In this document: positions 1 to 8,389 of the stretch, piece by piece
Position numbering within the stretch: the first letter of the stretch is position 1
How the letters are laid out: each line of letters starts with the position of its first letter
Position numbers and translations under genes: made by a program
The notes under the pieces: model-generated
Told to the model about the DNA's origin: nothing
The model's input: only the letters and a program-made list of their open reading frames with translations
Databases searched by the model: none
DNA from: Chloroflexota bacterium
GTDB taxonomy: Bacteria; Chloroflexota; Dehalococcoidia; FW602-bin16
Direction: 5' to 3'
Assembly: GCA_004297765.1 (NCBI GenBank)
Contig: SCTZ01000073.1
Coordinates: 1 to 64,000, forward strand
Length of the DNA: 64,000 bases

Positions 1-294
1 CGATATCTCCGCTACGCTCCCACACCTGGCTGATCCGGACGGCTCACATCAAGCGCCACGCCAATCGTCTATCTTGTCGCTGGGGTTGATTTCAACCCAC
101 TTGATCTACTGCGATGTCCCATCCATTCCGCGCGTTGACAAGGCCCGCCACGGTCAGTAAGATGGCTATAGTCTACTGCTTTACGCAAATACATCCACAT
201 TACAAATAACACGCGCTAGATCCGCCTGCGGCGCTCGATCCATCGTAGGAAGGCTCACGAGACCGGGGCAGGACGGCCGGAGGTATCACCGGAG
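1..294. other. Intergenic stretch, nothing recognised
   Basis: No convincing reading frame ends or starts here apart from the approach to the radical SAM gene. An AT-richer patch at about 160-215 could hold its promoter but shows no clear -35/-10 pair. The Shine-Dalgarno (SD) sequence GGAGGT (279-284) lies 10 bases before the ATG at 295. Confidence 0.5.
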
Positions 295-1410
295 ATGTCT
301 GATTCTGTTCCAAAGGTCATTGCATGGGAAACCACAATTGCTTGTCCTCTGGCCTGCATACACTGCCGAGCGGAGGCGCGGCACCAACCCGATCCGCTTC
401 AGTTGACGACGGACGAGGGCAAGAACCTCCTGAAGCAGATTGCCGAGTTGAATCCCCATGCCATCGTCATCCTGACGGGAGGCGAACCCCTCACGCGGCC
501 GGATATCTTCGAGCTGGCCAGTTCTGGGACGGCCCTGGGCCTCTACATGGTTGCCTCGCCGGATGACGGCCGTCTGCTGACGCCGGAGACGGTGCAGCGT
601 CTCAAAGACGCCGGCATACAGCGCATCTCTTTCAGTTTGCACTATCCTGATCCGGCCGAGAACGACTACTTCGCTCGGACCGAGGGAGCCTTCGACGCGG
701 CCATGCGCGGTCTAGCCAATCTCAAGGCTGGCGGTCTGCCGTTCCAGATCAACACGACCGTCACGCGCCGGAACGCCGATCGCTTGCCACAGATGTATGA
801 CCTGGTGCGTCGGGTGGAGGCGCTGACCTGGGATCTCTTCTTCCTGATTCCTACCGGTCGGGCTCGCATGATGGAATCGGACGAGATGCCTCCGGAGCAG
901 TACGAGCGAGTTCTCAACTGGCTGTACGATCTTCAGAGTAGCTCGCCCATTCCTGTCAAGCAGACCTGCGCGCCTCATTTCCGGCGCATCGAGCGACAGC
1001 GGGCTAAGGCGACCGCATCCGAGGGACAGAGCGAGCCGTCTGGCCATCGCCTTGGGAGCAACCTGCCTATCGAACGCGGTCGGCGCCACGGGGCGACCTC
1101 GCGTGGCTGCATGACCGGCGATGGATTCATCTTCATCTCGCACACCGGCGACGTTTGCGGCTGCGGCTACCTCCCCATCGCCGTCGGCAATCTGCGCGAG
1201 AAGTCTTTCCGAGAGATCTACTACGGCTCCAAGGTCTTCAACGACCTGCGGGACGTGACGCTCCTACGCGGAAAGTGCGGCGCCTGCGAGTATCGCGCTG
1301 TGTGTGGTGGATGCCGGGCACGTGCATATGCCGCGGATGGAGACTACCTGGCGGAAGAGCCATACTGCGTATATGAGCCACTGTCGGCTGAAAAGGCAGG
1401 CACCCCTTAG
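295..1410 (+). CDS. Radical SAM/SPASM protein, AhbD/NirJ-like
   Basis: Radical SAM enzyme with an N-terminal CPLACIHC motif (CxxxCxxC, residues 17-24) for the SAM-binding [4Fe-4S] cluster and the TGGEP motif at about 61-65. The C-terminal third is a SPASM domain with the cysteine series GCM, CGC, CGACEYRAVCGGCRAR and a final Cys near 358, expected to bind auxiliary Fe-S clusters. The CEYRxVCGGCRARAY signature is typical of heme-pathway members such as AhbD (heme b synthase) and NirJ, but peptide-modifying SPASM enzymes share this architecture and no other heme gene is in the window. A basic, low-complexity linker (about 230-262) before SPASM is unusual. A good SD precedes the ATG. Family sure, substrate not. 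Confidence 0.85.
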   Translation: MSDSVPKVIAWETTIACPLACIHCRAEARHQPDPLQLTTDEGKNLLKQIAELNPHAIVILTGGEPLTRPDIFELASSGTALGLYMVASPDDGRLLTPETVQRLKDAGIQRISFSLHYPDPAENDYFARTEGAFDAAMRGLANLKAGGLPFQINTTVTRRNADRLPQMYDLVRRVEALTWDLFFLIPTGRARMMESDEMPPEQYERVLNWLYDLQSSSPIPVKQTCAPHFRRIERQRAKATASEGQSEPSGHRLGSNLPIERGRRHGATSRGCMTGDGFIFISHTGDVCGCGYLPIAVGNLREKSFREIYYGSKVFNDLRDVTLLRGKCGACEYRAVCGGCRARAYAADGDYLAEEPYCVYEPLSAEKAGTP

Positions 1411-1440
1411 CGGTGCATCCGCCAACACCAATCGACATCC

Positions 1441-1550
1441 GTAGTGGCGGACCGCCGTGTCCGCCAGGGGTGGGGTAGGGCGCGCCCCCCAGCCCCTGGC
1501 GGACAGTCTCCGAAGGCGACTTGCCTCTGGCGAGAGCCGTCCGCCACTAC
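1441..1550. repeat. Palindromic element, family A (GTAGTGGCGGA ends)
   Basis: Begins GTAGTGGCGGA (1441-1451) and ends with its reverse complement TCCGCCACTAC (1540-1550). A second inverted pair lies inside (CCGCCAGGGG / CCCCTGGCGG). Related copies are at 14021-14175 and 25051-25241. It lies between the radical SAM and CitE-like genes. No protein is encoded. Confidence 0.75.
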
Positions 1551-1650
1551 GAAAGCGCAAAAGGACTTGGTGGATGTGGCGCCTAGGAATGTGGAAGATA
1601 TGCAGGTCATCGAGTTGGAGAACGTCGGCACGCTTCTGGAGGGCTAAGTG

Positions 1651-2526
1651 ATGCGTCTCATTCGTTCCGCGCTGTATGTTCCTGGCAACTCCGCCAAGAT
1701 GTTGCAGAAAGCCAGGGCGGTTTCGGCCGACGCGCTGCTGCTCGATCTGGAAGACGCGGTGTCCGCGGCTGGCAAGGATGAGGCGCGGGCGCTGGTCGTC
1801 TCCGCTTTCTCGGAGCCCTGGCCGGCCGACAAAGCAATCTTCGTCCGGCTGAATGCGCTTTCTTCCGATATCTGGGAACGAGATCTGGAATCCGTCCTCC
1901 CATGTCTTCCCGCTGGCCTCGTCATCCCCAAGGTGGAGTCCGCCGAACAGGTGTGCCTGGTCGATCGCAAAATCGCCGAGGTGGCGCGTGCCACGGGGGT
2001 GGACGCCTCGGATGTCGCGTTGATCGCTATGCTGGAGACTGCCTTGGGGATCCTAAGAGCGCTGGAGATAGCCACGGCGTCGCCGCGAGTATGCGCACTG
2101 CTCCTCGGGTCGGAGGATCTGACATTGGATGCCGGTCTCCAGCGAACCCCCGAAGGGCTGGAGTTGCTGTACGCGCGCTCGCAAACAGTATTCGCCGCAA
2201 CGGCGGCTGGGATACAGACCCTGGATGGCGTCTGGGCCGACATCGCCAACCTGGAAGGATTGCGCCGCGAGTCCATGCGCGTCCGATCTCTGGGCTTCTC
2301 CGGGAAGAGCCTCATCCATCCCAGCCACGTTCCCGTAGTGAACGAGGTCTTCTCTCCGTCCCAGGAAGAGATCGAGCGGGCCCGTCGCCTGGTCTCCGCC
2401 TTTGCGGCAAGTGAAAGCCGTGGCATAGGTGCGATCTCATTCGAGGGGCAGATGGTGGATCGCCCTCACCTTGAAAAAGCGCGCCGCCTTCTGAGAGTTG
2501 CTGGAGAGGACCTATCCGAGCGGTAG
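1651..2526 (+). CDS. CitE-like HpcH/HpaI aldolase family lyase
   Basis: About 291 residues, the usual length for the citrate lyase beta / malyl-CoA lyase family (TIM barrel, Mg-dependent C-C bond cleavage of acyl-CoA substrates). Visible: N-terminal LYVPGNSAKML, the DLEDAV motif (about 32-37, metal and substrate region), a conserved VRLNAL arginine segment (about 71), PKVESAEQV (about 95), GSEDLTLDAG (about 154) and KSLIHPSH near the C-terminus. citC, citD and citF are absent, so it is more likely a stand-alone malyl-CoA, methylmalyl-CoA or citramalyl-CoA type lyase than a citrate lyase subunit. GTG at 1648 is also possible; ATG 1651 has better spacing to TGGAGGG (1637-1643). Confidence 0.85.
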   Translation: MRLIRSALYVPGNSAKMLQKARAVSADALLLDLEDAVSAAGKDEARALVVSAFSEPWPADKAIFVRLNALSSDIWERDLESVLPCLPAGLVIPKVESAEQVCLVDRKIAEVARATGVDASDVALIAMLETALGILRALEIATASPRVCALLLGSEDLTLDAGLQRTPEGLELLYARSQTVFAATAAGIQTLDGVWADIANLEGLRRESMRVRSLGFSGKSLIHPSHVPVVNEVFSPSQEEIERARRLVSAFAASESRGIGAISFEGQMVDRPHLEKARRLLRVAGEDLSER

Positions 2527-2536
2527 TCCGATCTTC

Positions 2537-2989
2537 TCAGCCGGTTTGCCGCTCAGCGCGGGTTCTTGCCCTCTGCTTCTTTCCTGTGGTTGATTTGTCC
2601 TCAGCCTTGCTGTTTCCGTGGACTGCCTCGGGGTGGAGGCGCTCATGTAATCGATGGAACTCCTTCTCGAGGCTATCCAGCTCATCTTCCGACATCTTCT
2701 CCAGGTCGACCAAACCCGTTCGGGCGCCTTTCACGGCACGGATCAGCTCGTCCAGCTTGAGGTGAATGGCCTTGGCATCTCGGTTCTGCGTGTTCTGGAT
2801 CAAGAAGACCATCAGGAACGTGATAATCGTGGTGCCGGTGTTGATGACGAGTTGCCAGGTATCCGAGAAGCCAAAGATCGGCCCGGTCACCGCCCAGAAG
2901 ACGATGATCATGAGGGCCGCCACGAAAGCCCAGGCTGAGCCCAGCAGGTGCGACGCCGTTTCAGCAAAGGTATGAAAAATATCGTTCAT
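2537..2989 (-). CDS. Low-affinity iron permease family membrane protein
   Basis: 150-residue protein with two membrane segments (about 17-37 and 48-66) separated by a conserved GPIFGFSDTWQLVINTGTT stretch, then FLIQNTQNRDAKAIHLKLDELI, the signature of the bacterial low-affinity iron permease family (PF04120). The rest is a charged, probably coiled-coil cytoplasmic tail. Transport of iron has been shown for yeast Fet4; for short bacterial members the function is only assumed. It is convergent with the CitE-like gene (10-base gap) and shares a strand with the ChaB-like gene just upstream, so the two may be co-transcribed. No strong SD is visible. Confidence 0.8.
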   Translation of the reverse strand: MNDIFHTFAETASHLLGSAWAFVAALMIIVFWAVTGPIFGFSDTWQLVINTGTTIITFLMVFLIQNTQNRDAKAIHLKLDELIRAVKGARTGLVDLEKMSEDELDSLEKEFHRLHERLHPEAVHGNSKAEDKSTTGKKQRARTRAERQTG

Positions 2990-3004
2990 AGGCTAGTACC
3001 GCCA

Positions 3005-3217
3005 CTAGGCCGCTCTCTTGCGCTCCCATCGGCCGGTTTTCTCGTCCTTCTCATATTCGTGCTCTACCGCGCTCCACGCCACGCGGTGCGCCCGACTTTC
3101 GTCGTGGCCGTACTCGTCCCAAGCATTGTTGAAGGCTGCGCGATAGATCTCCTGGGCGTGTCTGGGCAGGTGCTCACGCACGCTCTCAGGCAGATCGGAG
3201 AGGCTATCGTACGGCAT
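3005..3217 (-). CDS. ChaB-like protein
   Basis: 70 residues starting MPYDSLSDLPESVREHLP and containing AQEIYRAAFNNAWDEYGHDESRAHRVAWSAVEHEYEKD, the full small ChaB fold (PF06150). ChaB was named as a regulator of the ChaA cation exchanger in E. coli, but most homologues lie away from chaA and are uncharacterised, often near stress genes. SD GGGAGGAAG lies about 5-6 bases before the ATG. It lies 15 bases upstream of the iron-permease-like gene on the same strand. Confidence 0.85.
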   Translation of the reverse strand: MPYDSLSDLPESVREHLPRHAQEIYRAAFNNAWDEYGHDESRAHRVAWSAVEHEYEKDEKTGRWERKRAA

Positions 3218-3390
3218 GGTCGCTTCCTCCCTGTCTTGTCAATATGGCCGACGCCAAGGGACATTTGCAAGAGCCGCGCCAGCGCAAACGTGGAGGAGTC
3301 CTGAGGCATCCGTCTTGCTGGGACAAGGGATGGGCACCGCAGTTAGCAGGAGGCACACCAGCCTCTATGTTTTGGGATGGAGGTATGAAG

Positions 3391-3453
3391 ATGGCAGATG
3401 AAATGGAAACGATAGACGAGGAGCTTCAGGAGAACACGAATGCCATACATTGA
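3391..3453 (+). CDS. Possible acidic leader peptide (20 aa)
   Basis: Short frame starting ATG GCA GAT, preceded six bases earlier by a perfect GGAGGT (3379-3384). It encodes a strongly acidic peptide (MADEMETIDEELQENTNAIH) and overlaps the start of the next gene (ATG 3440) in another frame, so translational coupling is possible. There is no homology evidence and it may be chance. Confidence 0.25.
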   Translation: MADEMETIDEELQENTNAIH

Positions 3454-3721
3454 TCAAAAAGCTCGCCCCGAGATGGACTCTCTCATGGATCCCCTCATCG
3501 ATCACATCAAGTCCCTGCCACTGGAGCAGCAAGATGCCGTACTCGACTATGTTTTGACCCGGATGCTGATGAGCCTGTACCACCCACCGTTTTTCAACTT
3601 TAATCGAGCACTGGGGGTGCTAACCGCCGTCACGCAGGAATACTACAGGGTCGTTATCGCGCCGTATGAAGATGAGAAGATTCGAGACCCTGGTCCGGTG
3701 AGAGCCAAGCCTGAGGACTGA
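3440..3721 (+). CDS. Small conserved hypothetical protein (DUF6899-like)
   Basis: 93-residue soluble protein beginning MPYIDQKARPEMDSLMDPLIDHIKSLP and containing LDYVLTRMLMSLYHPP and ALGVLTAVTQEYYRVVIAPYEDEKI. It resembles a family of about 90-residue proteins (assigned from memory to DUF6899) with the same MPYI start and a conserved N-terminal Tyr/Arg pattern. No catalytic motif or membrane segment. The function is unknown; such proteins turn up in phages and bacteria. CAGGAG lies upstream at about 3428. Confidence 0.65.
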   Translation: MPYIDQKARPEMDSLMDPLIDHIKSLPLEQQDAVLDYVLTRMLMSLYHPPFFNFNRALGVLTAVTQEYYRVVIAPYEDEKIRDPGPVRAKPED

Positions 3722-3931
3722 TCAGATCGACTATTGGGACGAAGGTCCCCCGTTCAGCATCACGCCCGCTGCGTACAGGTATGGTACGAGTCTTGCAGAA
3801 ATGGAACATTTGCCATGTAACTCGGCACTGCAGCTAGCTCAGACCTATCGCGCCATCGGTCCGCCGATTCATGAACATGACAACTGACCGACGAATCGAG
3901 CCGCGTGCAAACGAAAGGAAGCAGGTGATAA

Positions 3932-5074
3932 TTGCCACGACTGAGCCTGAGAGCAAAGCAGTTCGCAAGCTTTGTGGTGATTCTGCTTCCGATTCTCGGC
4001 CTGCTCATCTATGGCTATCGTGAGGCGGACGACCGGCAGGTCGAAACGATTCTCGACGATCAGATGCAGACCGCCCAGGCCGTCTCGGCAGTGGTGGATG
4101 GCAGCTTCGACGAGGCCCTCACCCTTGGGTGGGCGCTTGCCAACGACCCTGTTGTTCTGACCCTTGATCCGTCCCAACTGGACCCCTACCTCGAACAGCT
4201 GATCCTCTACTATCCGCAATACGAGCAGATCGGTGTTGTCAATGCCCTGGGGGATCAGGTAGGTACAGCCCGGCCTTTTCCTGCAGGCACCCAACGCGCA
4301 GGACTTGCGGCAGACATCCCAACCGTTCAGCAGGTGCTGTCCACCGGGCAGCCGGTGCTCGGGACAGTCTCCATCTCGCGATTGACGCTTAGTCCTGCAA
4401 CAGGCATGGGCGTACCCATACGCGATAAAAGGGGCCAGACGGTGGGCGCCGTCTTTGTCTCGTACCGTTTGGAAACGCTTTCACGCGAGCTTGGGGGCGT
4501 GATACTGGGACCGCAGCAGAGCATCCTTCTGGTCGACACGGTAGGGACAGCGCTGTTCCACACGGCCCTGTCAGAACTGCCTTGGGAGGAGCGCAACCTC
4601 AGCGGCTTCGAACCCGTGAAAGCGGCTCTGGAAGGTAGGCCAACCGAGGTCAGACGTTTCGTTTCGCCTGTCACCGGCGATACCCGCATGGGTGCTTTCA
4701 CCCCAACTCCCAAATACGGCTGGGTGGTGGGAGTGACCATACGGGAAGACGTGGCCCTGGCTCCGGTCAGGGCCGCGCTCAGAGACCAACTGCTCGGCTT
4801 CGGCGCGATCGTCGTTCTAAGCATGGGTTTGGTCTTCATCTTCTCCTATGCTCTGCTAAAGCAAGTTCGCCAGCTGAGCGACCAGGCCCTGGCCCTGGGA
4901 CGAGGTGATCTGACTCGGCGGGTGGCTATCAAGACCGGTGACGAGATCAAGGGAAGAACTTTTACTTCACCCTTCCCCTGCAGGGTAAGCGTGCCAGTTC
5001 TGATGTGCCGCCAGAATGGGGGATCGAGGATGTCCAGGGGGACACCCTTGATAACAGATGAGCATGCATCGTGA
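3932..5074 (+). pseudogene. Truncated CACHE-HAMP sensor protein
   Basis: The TTG start follows AGGTGATAA. Residues 10-28 form a membrane segment, 30-290 a double-CACHE-like extracellular sensor (motifs such as YYPQYEQIGVVNALGDQVG and FVSPVTGDTRMGAFTPTPKYGWVVGV), about 292-315 a second membrane segment, then a HAMP domain that begins normally (DQALALGRGDLTRRVAIKTGDEI) and stops. From about residue 340 (base 4950) the frame runs into about 40 residues unrelated to HAMP or any output domain. No kinase, cyclase or MCP output follows in any frame; the next gene is an independent kinase. I read it as a sensor that lost its output through a rearrangement at about 4950. It could still be made as a membrane protein. 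Confidence 0.7.
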
Positions 5075-7019
5075 TTGCCGAAAACCCATTGACCCATTCA
5101 TAGGCTGGCTTGCAGGCGTCGCCATCGGCCTGGCGGTACTCCACGGGGTCTTGGCCCTCCTTTGGGGTCGTGGGCAGTTCGTGGCTGTCCTTCCCTGGTA
5201 CGTGCCGATGATGCATGGCTTCGCCGTACTGGCCGCGTTCAGCATTGCCTTTGTCGCCTTTGGGCGCTACCACGCGCTCGGCATGGCAGATGCCTTCTGG
5301 ATCGGCACGGCCTTCAATGCCTTCGGCATACTGGCCGTGTTCTACGTTCTCTCTTGGCCAGGTCTTCTGCCTGATGAGCGGGGACTCATCGCCCAGCTCC
5401 CCAACACGTCGGGCTGGCTCTTGGGTCTCAAGTTCGGCGCCCTGGCCGTATTCCTTCTGGTGGCACCCTTCGCAACCTGGCCAAGGCCGGGAAAGACCGG
5501 AGAGCACCGATGGCTCTGGCCGATTCTCGCTGAGCTCGGTCTGATGGTGGCCGTGGCGGCGGTGGGTGGGCTATCGGTAGCCTTCGAGCAGTTCCTGCCT
5601 TTGCTCGTGGTAGACGGGGCCTGGACGCCTCTTTTTGTTGGAATCTTCGCCGTTCTCCTAGTGGCATTCGCGGCTGGCACAACACTCTCGGCTCTTCGCT
5701 ATCGACAGACCAATGATCCCCTCCTGGGATGTGTAGCCTTCACGCAACTGGCGCTCGCGTTCTACGTACTCACGGCCATCATCGGCGGCGAGCGATATGA
5801 CACATGGTGGTATTGGCAGCGTATTCTCATGGTCAGCGGCTTCTCGACCCTGCTATTCGGGCTGCTCGCCGAGTATGTCGGGCTGTACCAGCGCGAGCGA
5901 GAGAGAACGCGTGAATTGGAGGCGCTGCAAGAGCAGGCCCAGGATGAGCGCAACCACCTGCGGGTGCTCATCGACACCGCGCCCATCGGTATCGCCTTCC
6001 ACGCCGCCCCAGATGGCCGCCTGCTGCTCTTCAACAGGGCGGCCGAGGACATCCTGGGCCGGCCTCTGGCGCCGGAGGTGGGCGTTGTCGGCCAACCTGC
6101 TTTGTATGGCATCTATCGACCGAGTGGCGAGCCCTTCCCACCTGAGGAACTACCAGCCAGCCGTTCACTGCGCGGGGAGACCTGTGTTGGAGTAGAAATG
6201 ATGATTCGCCAGGCCGTAGGCCCGGGGGTGTTCATCCTGGCCAACTCGGCCCCATTGCGCGACGCCGAGGGTCAGATCAGCGGGGCGGTGGTCGTCTTCC
6301 AGGATATCACACCCATCAAGGAGCAGGAGCGGTTGCGGGATGAGTTCGTCTCCGCCGCCGCGCATGAACTGAAGACTCCCGTCACCACCATCAAAGGCTA
6401 TGTCCAGTTGATGCGCCAGTGGGCACCCGCCGGGCATGAGCCGCGCGAGGGAGAGGCCTTTAAGGTGATCAACGCCCAGTGCGACCGCATCAGCCGACGC
6501 GTGCAGGAGATGCTAGAAACCCTCCGTTTCCGCACTGCTCCGCCATCTCTAGAGCGGGTGCGCTTCGATCTGGGCGAGCTTGCCTCACAGGTGGTGCGGC
6601 GCATGCAGACCACAACCCAGCTTCATCGGCTGCTGCTCGAGAGTGAGGCGCCGGCGCCGGTGGAGGCCGACCGCGAGCGCATCGAGGAGGTGCTGGTGAG
6701 TCTGCTCGATAACGCCATCAGGTACTCGCCAAAGGGCGGCGATATCGAGGTGCGGATCTCGACCCAGAAGAGGGAAGCCATCGTCACGGTGAGGGACCAC
6801 GGTGCGGGTATCGCCAGGGACCGACAGCCGCACATCTTCGTGCCCTTCTATGAGGCCGTGCCCACTGGCGCCCCTGGCTACCGCGGGGTCGTGGCTCTCA
6901 GCCTTTATCTCAGCAAGCTGATCGTTGAACGTCACAAAGGCCGCATCTGGTTCGAGAGCGAGGAGGGACGAGGATCGACCTTCTACTTCAGTTTGCCACT
7001 GGCCGCTCCCGACACGTGA
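5058..7019 (+). CDS. Membrane PAS sensor histidine kinase
   Basis: 653 residues. Residues 12-270 hold about seven to eight hydrophobic helices resembling the MASE-type membrane sensor modules. A charged coil (about 275-298) leads to a PAS domain (about 300-420), a HisKA dimerisation domain with H-box SAAAHELKTPVTTIKGY (about 432), and a HATPase_c domain with N-box EVLVSLLDNAIRYSPKGG, G1 box VRDHGAGIA and F box IFVPFYEAV. The G2 box is degenerate: YRGVVALSLYLSK stands where GxGLGLYLS is expected, so both key glycines are replaced by Ala and Ser. No response regulator is adjacent. The start overlaps the tail of the truncated sensor frame. Class certain, signal unknown. Confidence 0.9.
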   Translation: MSMHRDCRKPIDPFIGWLAGVAIGLAVLHGVLALLWGRGQFVAVLPWYVPMMHGFAVLAAFSIAFVAFGRYHALGMADAFWIGTAFNAFGILAVFYVLSWPGLLPDERGLIAQLPNTSGWLLGLKFGALAVFLLVAPFATWPRPGKTGEHRWLWPILAELGLMVAVAAVGGLSVAFEQFLPLLVVDGAWTPLFVGIFAVLLVAFAAGTTLSALRYRQTNDPLLGCVAFTQLALAFYVLTAIIGGERYDTWWYWQRILMVSGFSTLLFGLLAEYVGLYQRERERTRELEALQEQAQDERNHLRVLIDTAPIGIAFHAAPDGRLLLFNRAAEDILGRPLAPEVGVVGQPALYGIYRPSGEPFPPEELPASRSLRGETCVGVEMMIRQAVGPGVFILANSAPLRDAEGQISGAVVVFQDITPIKEQERLRDEFVSAAAHELKTPVTTIKGYVQLMRQWAPAGHEPREGEAFKVINAQCDRISRRVQEMLETLRFRTAPPSLERVRFDLGELASQVVRRMQTTTQLHRLLLESEAPAPVEADRERIEEVLVSLLDNAIRYSPKGGDIEVRISTQKREAIVTVRDHGAGIARDRQPHIFVPFYEAVPTGAPGYRGVVALSLYLSKLIVERHKGRIWFESEEGRGSTFYFSLPLAAPDT

Positions 7020-7094
7020 GCAAGAACAACGAACGGTGACGGAGCTACCCAGTCCACCCAGTTGGATGAGACATGGTCATGAACCCTGGCCGGC

Positions 7095-7129
7095 CCTGGG
7101 AGCGCGGGCGAGACGCCCGCGCTCCCAGG
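7095..7129. repeat. Hairpin repeat, family B
   Basis: Perfect inverted repeat: CCTGGGAGCGCGGGCG, three-base loop AGA (or longer), CGCCCGCGCTCCCAGG. It lies between the kinase gene and the convergent CBS gene, so it could also act as a bidirectional terminator, although no T-run follows. Longer members occur at 17720-17780 (inside a gene) and 43789-43851. Confidence 0.75.
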
Positions 7130-7196
7130 AGGCGTCCTCCTAGAGTTTTGACCACGTCCCAGCTGGACCACCTGGGCGGCGAGAGAATGCGCTCAG

Positions 7197-7655
7197 CTAT
7201 GCGGCGCGCTGACGCATTGTCGTCTGCTGAGGCACACGACTCGGGACAGAGATCCGCGTCAGAGCGTCAAGCACCGCTTGCTCTTGCGGCATGCATACCG
7301 CCAGATCCCCGAGTGATACCACCCCAATCAGCCGCCCGTCCTGGACAACCGGCAGACGCCGAATCTGCTCTCGCGCCATCAGCTCGCACGCCTGAGTCAA
7401 CTCCATATCCGGGCGCGCCGTGACGGGGTTCTGCGTCATGAATTCCCGTACCTGGGCGTGCCTGACATCAACATCGGAGGTACAGCACTCGATGGCTAGG
7501 TCGCGGTCTGTAATGATGCCGACCAACTGGCCGTTCCCATCACAGATGGGCACCGTGCCGATATGGTGACGAAGCATCAGCCCCGCCACCTCACTCAGCG
7601 TGCTGGAGGGACCGGCATAGTAGACCTCTTTGGAGAGGATCTCCTTCAACTGCAT
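7197..7655 (-). CDS. Two-CBS-domain protein
   Basis: 152 residues from the ATG at 7655, which has an SD (AGGAGGC) seven bases upstream; the frame extends further upstream but without signals. Two CBS motifs: about 7-58 (GTVPICDGNGQLVGIITDRDLA) and about 72-125 (IRRLPVVQDGRLIGVVSLGDLA), together a Bateman module that usually binds adenine nucleotides. No other domain is present. Last of three minus-strand genes (BON, BCAM0308-like, CBS) divergent from the por operon. In other bacteria such stand-alone CBS proteins appear with BON proteins in stress or low-oxygen gene sets, which fits but does not prove the role here. Confidence 0.9.
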   Translation of the reverse strand: MQLKEILSKEVYYAGPSSTLSEVAGLMLRHHIGTVPICDGNGQLVGIITDRDLAIECCTSDVDVRHAQVREFMTQNPVTARPDMELTQACELMAREQIRRLPVVQDGRLIGVVSLGDLAVCMPQEQAVLDALTRISVPSRVPQQTTMRQRAA

Positions 7656-7794
7656 CTTCTTGCCTCCTAAGCTTGCTCGTTCCACCTGGATTCGGATGGC
7701 CCGCAGTTCTCGGGGCCGCAGTCTCGCGGCTGAGCTGCGTCCATCCCTATATCCGAGTCGGGCAAGGGGTGTGCCACAGGCGAGAGGCACAGGC

Positions 7795-8346
7795 TTAGAG
7801 ACGCTCCCAGTACACCCGCGAGAACTTCTCTCGCGGCAGCTTGCTGATGCGTAGGCGACCGTCAAAGGCTTTCTTGAACTCCTTGCCGATCCGCTCGGCC
7901 AGGAAGGGCGTGGTGGTAATAACCGCGATCTCCTCGCCATGATCCTGCACGGCCGCGACGCGCGCGATGGGGTTCTCCTGCATGGCCTCCCGCTCTTGAT
8001 GGCGGATCATCGCCAACGCTTGCTGCTTGTTTTGCACGAGCAGTGGGCTGCGTAGATGCACCTCGCCCTCATAGAACTGACGGTCAAGGCGATCGCAGCC
8101 CGGACAATTGATCATTCCCGTGCCCGGTTGGTCCTTGAGTTGTTCATAGCGCGCCTCGTCGTAGTACCAGCGCTTGATATCCGAGATGGCGTGGCAGCGT
8201 GGGCAAATCAACGTGCCCGGTCGATCCTCGCCTTCCTGGTACTTCTTGTCCGGCGGGCGCCAATCTTCCGAAGCGCCGACGGTCGCGCGATCGAGAGAGC
8301 GACGGGTGGGCTTAACTCGTCCTGGTATGGGTCTGTTGTCCGGCAT
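7795..8346 (-). CDS. BCAM0308/NMD3-like zinc-ribbon protein
   Basis: 183 residues from the ATG at 8346 (SD GAGGTGG). An N-terminal zinc ribbon (CPRCHAISDIKRWYYDEARYEQL ... MINCPGCDRL, about 47-90) is followed by a region (about 130-183) with VITTTPFLAERIGKEFKKAFDGRLRISKLPREKFSRVYWERL. The pair resembles bacterial BCAM0308-family proteins, which share the zinc-binding part of archaeal/eukaryotic NMD3 (60S export adaptor). No ribosome role is established in bacteria. It lies between the BON and CBS genes, 43 bases downstream of the BON gene. Family moderately sure. Confidence 0.7.
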   Translation of the reverse strand: MPDNRPIPGRVKPTRRSLDRATVGASEDWRPPDKKYQEGEDRPGTLICPRCHAISDIKRWYYDEARYEQLKDQPGTGMINCPGCDRLDRQFYEGEVHLRSPLLVQNKQQALAMIRHQEREAMQENPIARVAAVQDHGEEIAVITTTPFLAERIGKEFKKAFDGRLRISKLPREKFSRVYWERL

Positions 8347-8389
8347 AGCTACCACCTCACATGTGCTTTGAGAAGGTCGTCATCTCGCT

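Noticed and set aside
1444-1647. Plus-strand frame ending directly before the CitE-like start, with a protein-like tail (DVAPRNVEDMQVIELENV)
   Set aside because: Most of the frame is the family A repeat. The tail might be a remnant of a lost gene, but it is too short to assign.
4846-5097. Minus-strand frame through the junction behind the truncated sensor (GVPLDILDPPFWRHIRTG)
   Set aside because: Looks mildly protein-like, but is short, lacks a start signal and overlaps two plus-strand frames. Could be a remnant only.
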